This document shows positions 60,963 to 64,000 of a stretch of 64,000 nucleotides of DNA, one piece after another. The position numbers and the translations under genes were made by a program. This DNA is from Polaribacter sp. Hel1_33_78 (lineage in GTDB: Bacteria > Bacteroidota > Bacteroidia > Flavobacteriales > Flavobacteriaceae): assembly GCF_900106075.1 (NCBI RefSeq), contig NZ_LT629794.1, forward strand, positions 1,778,001 to 1,842,000, read 5' to 3'. The number at the start of each line of letters is the position of its first letter. The stretch's first letter is position 1. Under the pieces are notes generated by a model. The model was given only the letters and a program-made list of their open reading frames with translations, did not search any database and had not been told where the DNA came from.

Positions 60963-61718
60963 ATGTTAACGAAAAGAATAATACCTTGTTTAGATATTAA
61001 AAACGGAAGAACTGTAAAAGGAGTTAATTTCGTGAACTTAATTGATGCGGGAGACCCTGTGGTTTTAGCAAAGCAATATGCTGAATTAGGAGCAGACGAA
61101 TTGGTTTTTTTAGATATATCTGCTACTTTAGAAGGCCGAAAAACCATGATAGAAATGGTACATCAAGTTGCCGAGCAAGTAAATATTCCGTTTACCGTTG
61201 GTGGAGGAATTTCATCCGTAGAAAATGTAAATGAATTATTGAAATGGGGCGCAGATAAAGTATCTATCAACTCATCTGCGGTAAAAAGACCAGAACTAGT
61301 AAACGAATTAGCAGAAAAATTCGGAAGTCAATGTGTGGTTGTGGCTATTGATGCAAAACAAATTGATGGAGAATGGTTTGTACATTTGGCAGGAGGAACA
61401 ATTCCTACAGATATAAAGTTATTTGAATGGGCAAAAGAAGTAGAAGAACGTGGAGCAGGTGAAATTTTATTTACTTCAATGAATAACGATGGAACAAAAA
61501 CTGGTTTTGCAAATACAGCTTTGGCTCGTTTATCAGAATTATTAAATATTCCAATAATTGCTTCTGGAGGTGCAGGAACTATCGAGCATTTTGTAGATAC
61601 ATTTAAAGAAGGAAAAGCAGACGCAGCGCTAGCAGCAAGTGTTTTTCACTTTGGTGAAATTCCAATTATGGAATTAAAAAAAGAATTAAAAGAAAATAAT
61701 ATTCCTATCCGAATTTAA
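60963..61718 (+). CDS. hisF: imidazole glycerol phosphate synthase, cyclase subunit
   Basis: A 251-residue TIM barrel starting [23 protein letters not shown], with catalytic Asp11 (CLDI) and the second Asp in [14 protein letters not shown] (about residue 130), and phosphate loops VGGGISS and IASGGAGT. It uses ammonia from HisH to convert PRFAR to imidazole glycerol phosphate and AICAR. It lies 87 bases after hisA; normally these genes are closer. GNAT gene follows after 16 bases. Confidence 0.97.
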   Translation: MLTKRIIPCLDIKNGRTVKGVNFVNLIDAGDPVVLAKQYAELGADELVFLDISATLEGRKTMIEMVHQVAEQVNIPFTVGGGISSVENVNELLKWGADKVSINSSAVKRPELVNELAEKFGSQCVVVAIDAKQIDGEWFVHLAGGTIPTDIKLFEWAKEVEERGAGEILFTSMNNDGTKTGFANTALARLSELLNIPIIASGGAGTIEHFVDTFKEGKADAALAASVFHFGEIPIMELKKELKENNIPIRI

Positions 61719-61734
61719 TTTCAAAACTGTATAA

Positions 61735-62196
61735 ATGAATGATTTAGAAATTAGACCTTATGAAGATAAATATCATAAAGATTTTAAAAAAATCAACTTA
61801 CATTGGTTAAATAAATTCGAACTTTATGAAAAAGCAGATGATGCTTTATTAAACCATCCAGAGGTATTCATTAAAAATGGTGCAACTATATTATTGGCTC
61901 ATTTAGATAGTAAAATTGTAGGTACTATTTGTGTCAATCCAATTGAAAAAACTTTAAATGAAATTTTAAAATTTGCAGTTATAGATGGTTATAAAGGTTT
62001 AGGAATAGGAAAAAAATTAATGAATTGTGGTATTGATATATGTAAACAAAATAAGGTAAAAACAATAATTTTAGAATCTAGCAGTAAATTAAAAGATGCT
62101 TTAAAAATGTATGAAAAATTCGGTTTTCAACATATAAAAGTTAAAAATACTCACTTTGTAACAGCAGATATAAAAATGGAATTAAAATTAAAATAA
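61735..62196 (+). CDS. GNAT family N-acetyltransferase inside the his operon
   Basis: A 153-residue GNAT domain. The acetyl-CoA-binding motif A is LKFAVIDGYKGLGIGKKLMNCGIDICKQNKV (about 79-109, with GLGIG), followed by TIILESSSKLKDALKMYEKFGFQHI. The N-terminal IRPYEDKYHKDFKKINLHWLNKFE is common in uncharacterised Bacteroidetes GNATs. The acceptor is unknown. It lies 16 bases after hisF and its stop overlaps the hisIE ATG as TAATG, so it is translated with the operon. No standard histidine step needs it, so the role may be regulatory or incidental. Confidence 0.88.
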   Translation: MNDLEIRPYEDKYHKDFKKINLHWLNKFELYEKADDALLNHPEVFIKNGATILLAHLDSKIVGTICVNPIEKTLNEILKFAVIDGYKGLGIGKKLMNCGIDICKQNKVKTIILESSSKLKDALKMYEKFGFQHIKVKNTHFVTADIKMELKLK

Positions 62197-62795
62197 TGAA
62201 TATAGATTTTAATAAAAATAACGACGGATTAGTGCCTGCAATCATTCAAGATGCAATAACAAAAAATGTATTGATGCTCGGTTATATGAATAAAGAAGCT
62301 TTTGCTAAAACTAAAGAATCAAAATTAGTCACTTTTTTTAGCAGAACTAAAAATCGTTTGTGGACAAAAGGTGAAGAAAGTGGAAATACTTTGAATTTAG
62401 TCGACATAAAATTAGACTGTGATAACGATACATTGTTAATTCAAGTAAATCCAAATGGACCAACCTGTCATAAAGGGACTGATACTTGTTGGAATGAAGA
62501 AAATAAATCCAATTACGGTTTCTTTTCAACGTTAGAAAATGTAATTACTGAAAGAGTTTCAAACAAAAATACTCAGAAGTCTTATGTAGCGTCATTATTT
62601 GCTAAAGGAATTAATAAAGTAGCTCAAAAAGTAGGTGAGGAGGCTGTAGAGACAGTTATTGAAGCTATGGATAACAATGATGAGTTGTTTTTATATGAAT
62701 CAGCAGATTTGATGTTTCATTACTTGATGCTATTACAAGCCAAGGGGTTCACTTTAAAAGATATTGAGGCAGAGTTAAAAAGTAGACATAAATAA
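62196..62795 (+). CDS. hisIE: bifunctional phosphoribosyl-AMP cyclohydrolase/phosphoribosyl-ATP pyrophosphatase
   Basis: A 199-residue fusion. HisI (about 1-105) has VLMLGYMNKEAF, FFSRTKNRLWTKGEESGNTL and the metal-binding DCDNDTLLIQVNPNGPTCHKGTDTCW cysteine/Asp cluster. HisE (about 110-199) has FAKGINKVAQKVGEEAVETVIEA and ESADLMFHYLMLLQAKG with the expected acidic ligands. It performs steps two and three of histidine synthesis. It overlaps the GNAT stop by one base and is the last gene of the operon; a hairpin follows. Confidence 0.96.
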   Translation: MNIDFNKNNDGLVPAIIQDAITKNVLMLGYMNKEAFAKTKESKLVTFFSRTKNRLWTKGEESGNTLNLVDIKLDCDNDTLLIQVNPNGPTCHKGTDTCWNEENKSNYGFFSTLENVITERVSNKNTQKSYVASLFAKGINKVAQKVGEEAVETVIEAMDNNDELFLYESADLMFHYLMLLQAKGFTLKDIEAELKSRHK

Positions 62796-62812
62796 TAATC
62801 AGCTTATTTCGT

Positions 62813-62860
62813 CGAGCGCAATCGAAAGATTAATAAATAAAAAATGTTTTTGACTGCGCT
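62813..62860. repeat. imperfect palindromic repeat at the end of the his operon
   Basis: GAGCGCAATCGAAAG (62815-62828 region) can pair with TTTTGACTGCGCT (62848-62860), with one G:U and one mismatch and a 20-base A/T loop. It resembles dispersed GAGCGCAGTCGA words and may act as the terminator for hisIE and for the convergent gene, though T-runs are inside the loop. Confidence 0.55.
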
Positions 62861-62875
62861 TATACATGCATAAAC

Positions 62876-64000
62876 TTAGGAGTTTATCAAATCTAGAGTG
62901 ACCAAATAGACATCCTGTTTGGTCATTTTTGCTTTTAACCAAGCGAAAAAACTCATTATAAAAATATCTTCTTTTTTTCTTTCAATCCAATCAAAAGAAT
63001 CTTCTACTTTTTTATGAAACGCATCAGAAGTCACAATTTCAGGGTTTTTATAATAAGTTTCCACCAATTTTAAGTAGGTAATAACTCTTTCCTGTTTAAT
63101 TTCTTTAAGGTGCTTAAAATAGTTTCTTTTAAAACTTAAAATTCTAGAGTCTACAATATCAATATTTCCTAAATCGATTTGGAGTAAAATTTCTAATATG
63201 CTTTTTTTAATAGTCCAATAAATTCCAGCCTTCTCAATATACCATTTATCTGTGTGATAAAATTTTGAAAATAAACGCTGCGATTCTTTGTACTTTTTTT
63301 GTTGAGAATAAAACACAATTAAAGACAAATAAATATCTAGTTGAGAAACAATATCAATATCCTTTTTATTGATAAAAGGTGTTAATTGGTTTATTGCAAA
63401 ATCTTGATTTTGAATATAATTATGATTTAAAGCTAGCAGTAATCGATACTTTAAATGAAACTCTTTAAAGTATTTGTTGCTGTTTTTATGCATATACAAA
63501 TTCATCAAATCTAAGTAGTTCAAAGAAACTAAAAACTTTTTATTTCTAAATAACGTATTGGCAATTACATACAACACTTTTATATGGTAATACAATTGCT
63601 TGTCTTTTGATTTATGATGTTTTAATATTTCATATGTTTCTAATAAAAAAGGTTCAATATTCCAATATTCATAATTTTGAGATGAAGAGATATTGGTAAT
63701 TTCTATAATTTGATATAACGATTTAAAGGATAAAGAATCAGAAATTGTAATTGAACTCTCTTCTAAAACCTCTTTAATCATTGATTTTATGTCGATAATT
63801 TTATGTTGATGATTTACTTGATTTAATAGAATTCTAATTTTAGCATATGCAATATTTAAATATTCTTCTAACTGATGTTGTTTTTGATTCTCCTTAAATT
63901 TTTCTATTAAATCATCTATATTTAACGTTGAAATATGATGCGTATATTCAATTTTTGTGTGATAAATTTCAGTTAATATTGAAAAGAGTTGATGCTCATT
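62876..64000 (-). CDS. helical-repeat (TPR-like) protein, partial
   Basis: The frame stays open from the stop at 62876 to the right edge, 374 residues visible; an internal Met at 63781 is not a justified start, because the sequence upstream (NEHQLFSILTEIYHTK and onwards) reads in the same frame with similar composition. It is rich in Lys, Leu, Tyr and Asn with helix-turn-helix pairs (LYYHIKVLYVIANTLFRNKKFLVSLNYLDLMNLY, IYLSLIVFYSQQKKYKESQRLF) like TPR solenoids. No catalytic motif, signal peptide or membrane segment is visible in this part. I do not recognise the family. The N-terminal part lies outside the window. Confidence 0.75.
   Translation of the reverse strand, partial: NEHQLFSILTEIYHTKIEYTHHISTLNIDDLIEKFKENQKQHQLEEYLNIAYAKIRILLNQVNHQHKIIDIKSMIKEVLEESSITISDSLSFKSLYQIIEITNISSSQNYEYWNIEPFLLETYEILKHHKSKDKQLYYHIKVLYVIANTLFRNKKFLVSLNYLDLMNLYMHKNSNKYFKEFHLKYRLLLALNHNYIQNQDFAINQLTPFINKKDIDIVSQLDIYLSLIVFYSQQKKYKESQRLFSKFYHTDKWYIEKAGIYWTIKKSILEILLQIDLGNIDIVDSRILSFKRNYFKHLKEIKQERVITYLKLVETYYKNPEIVTSDAFHKKVEDSFDWIERKKEDIFIMSFFAWLKAKMTKQDVYLVTLDLINS

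Noticed and set aside
62876..63781. A complete 301-residue gene starting at the Met codon at 63781
   Set aside because: The frame remains open upstream to the window edge with similar composition, so the true start is outside.
1..64000. tRNA, rRNA, CRISPR arrays, transposases, phage genes
   Set aside because: I looked on both strands for cloverleaf-like intergenic pieces, repeat-spacer arrays and DDE/serine recombinase proteins and saw none; a tRNAscan or CRISPR search would settle it.

Overview
The window is a low-GC chromosomal segment from a member of the Bacteroidota, most likely a marine Flavobacteriaceae of the Polaribacter/Tenacibaculum type (an inference from gene content, not a measured placement). 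Support comes from a protein with a C-terminal type IX secretion sorting domain, flavobacterial families (DUF3810, DUF2461, DUF937, Tricorn-like S41 peptidase, bacillithiol BshA), Bacteroidetes -7 promoter elements (TAnnTTTG), and few Shine-Dalgarno sequences. I saw no rRNA, tRNA, CRISPR array, phage, plasmid or transposase gene. The gene order looks like ordinary core chromosome.

Layout. 1-4.3 kb: the 5' part of a RelA/SpoT gene (cut by the left edge), a small secreted protein, and an rRNA/tRNA methyltransferase - ROK glucokinase - Ste24-like protease operon. 4.4-12.3 kb: a large secreted T9SS beta-propeller protein, two amidohydrolase-like secreted proteins in tandem, and a DUF3810 membrane metalloprotease-like protein. 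12.5-19.8 kb: dnaB, an S9 peptidase, a protein usually named asparagine synthetase B, a lone N-terminal transketolase subunit, and bshA. 19.8-34.3 kb: a DUF937 gene broken by two in-frame TAA codons, a dicarboxylate/amino-acid symporter, a two-domain rhodanese with a TerB-like partner, HAD and DCC-family proteins, a MacAB-type ABC efflux operon, DUF1853, DUF2461, a MATE exporter, and a thioesterase - DEAD-box helicase - TRIC channel group. 34.3-43.8 kb: a Tricorn-like protease, a MaoC-like protein, then a TetR - ABC - HlyD - TolC operon. Its ABC ATPase has degenerate motifs everywhere except Walker A, and tandem palindromic operators lie upstream. 43.9-54.7 kb: a cold-shock-domain protein, aroB, proline dehydrogenase with a LETM1-like partner, typA/bipA, a small orphan protein, a sodium/proline symporter, a cysteine dioxygenase plus PLP decarboxylase pair (likely hypotaurine synthesis), and a YraQ-like permease. 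55-62.8 kb: a complete histidine operon hisGDCBHAF-GNAT-hisIE behind a leader peptide with four consecutive His codons and an attenuator. The window ends inside a helical-repeat protein on the minus strand.

The items most worth a second look are: the two in-frame stops in the DUF937 gene; the non-canonical ABC export operon with its tandem operators; the histidine attenuator, whose competing hairpins can be drawn base by base; the animal-type cysteine dioxygenase (Cys-Tyr pair conserved) beside a sulfinoalanine-decarboxylase-like enzyme; two genes whose -7 element lies only 4-5 bases before the ATG (candidate leaderless mRNAs); and the transketolase half whose partner is not next to it.
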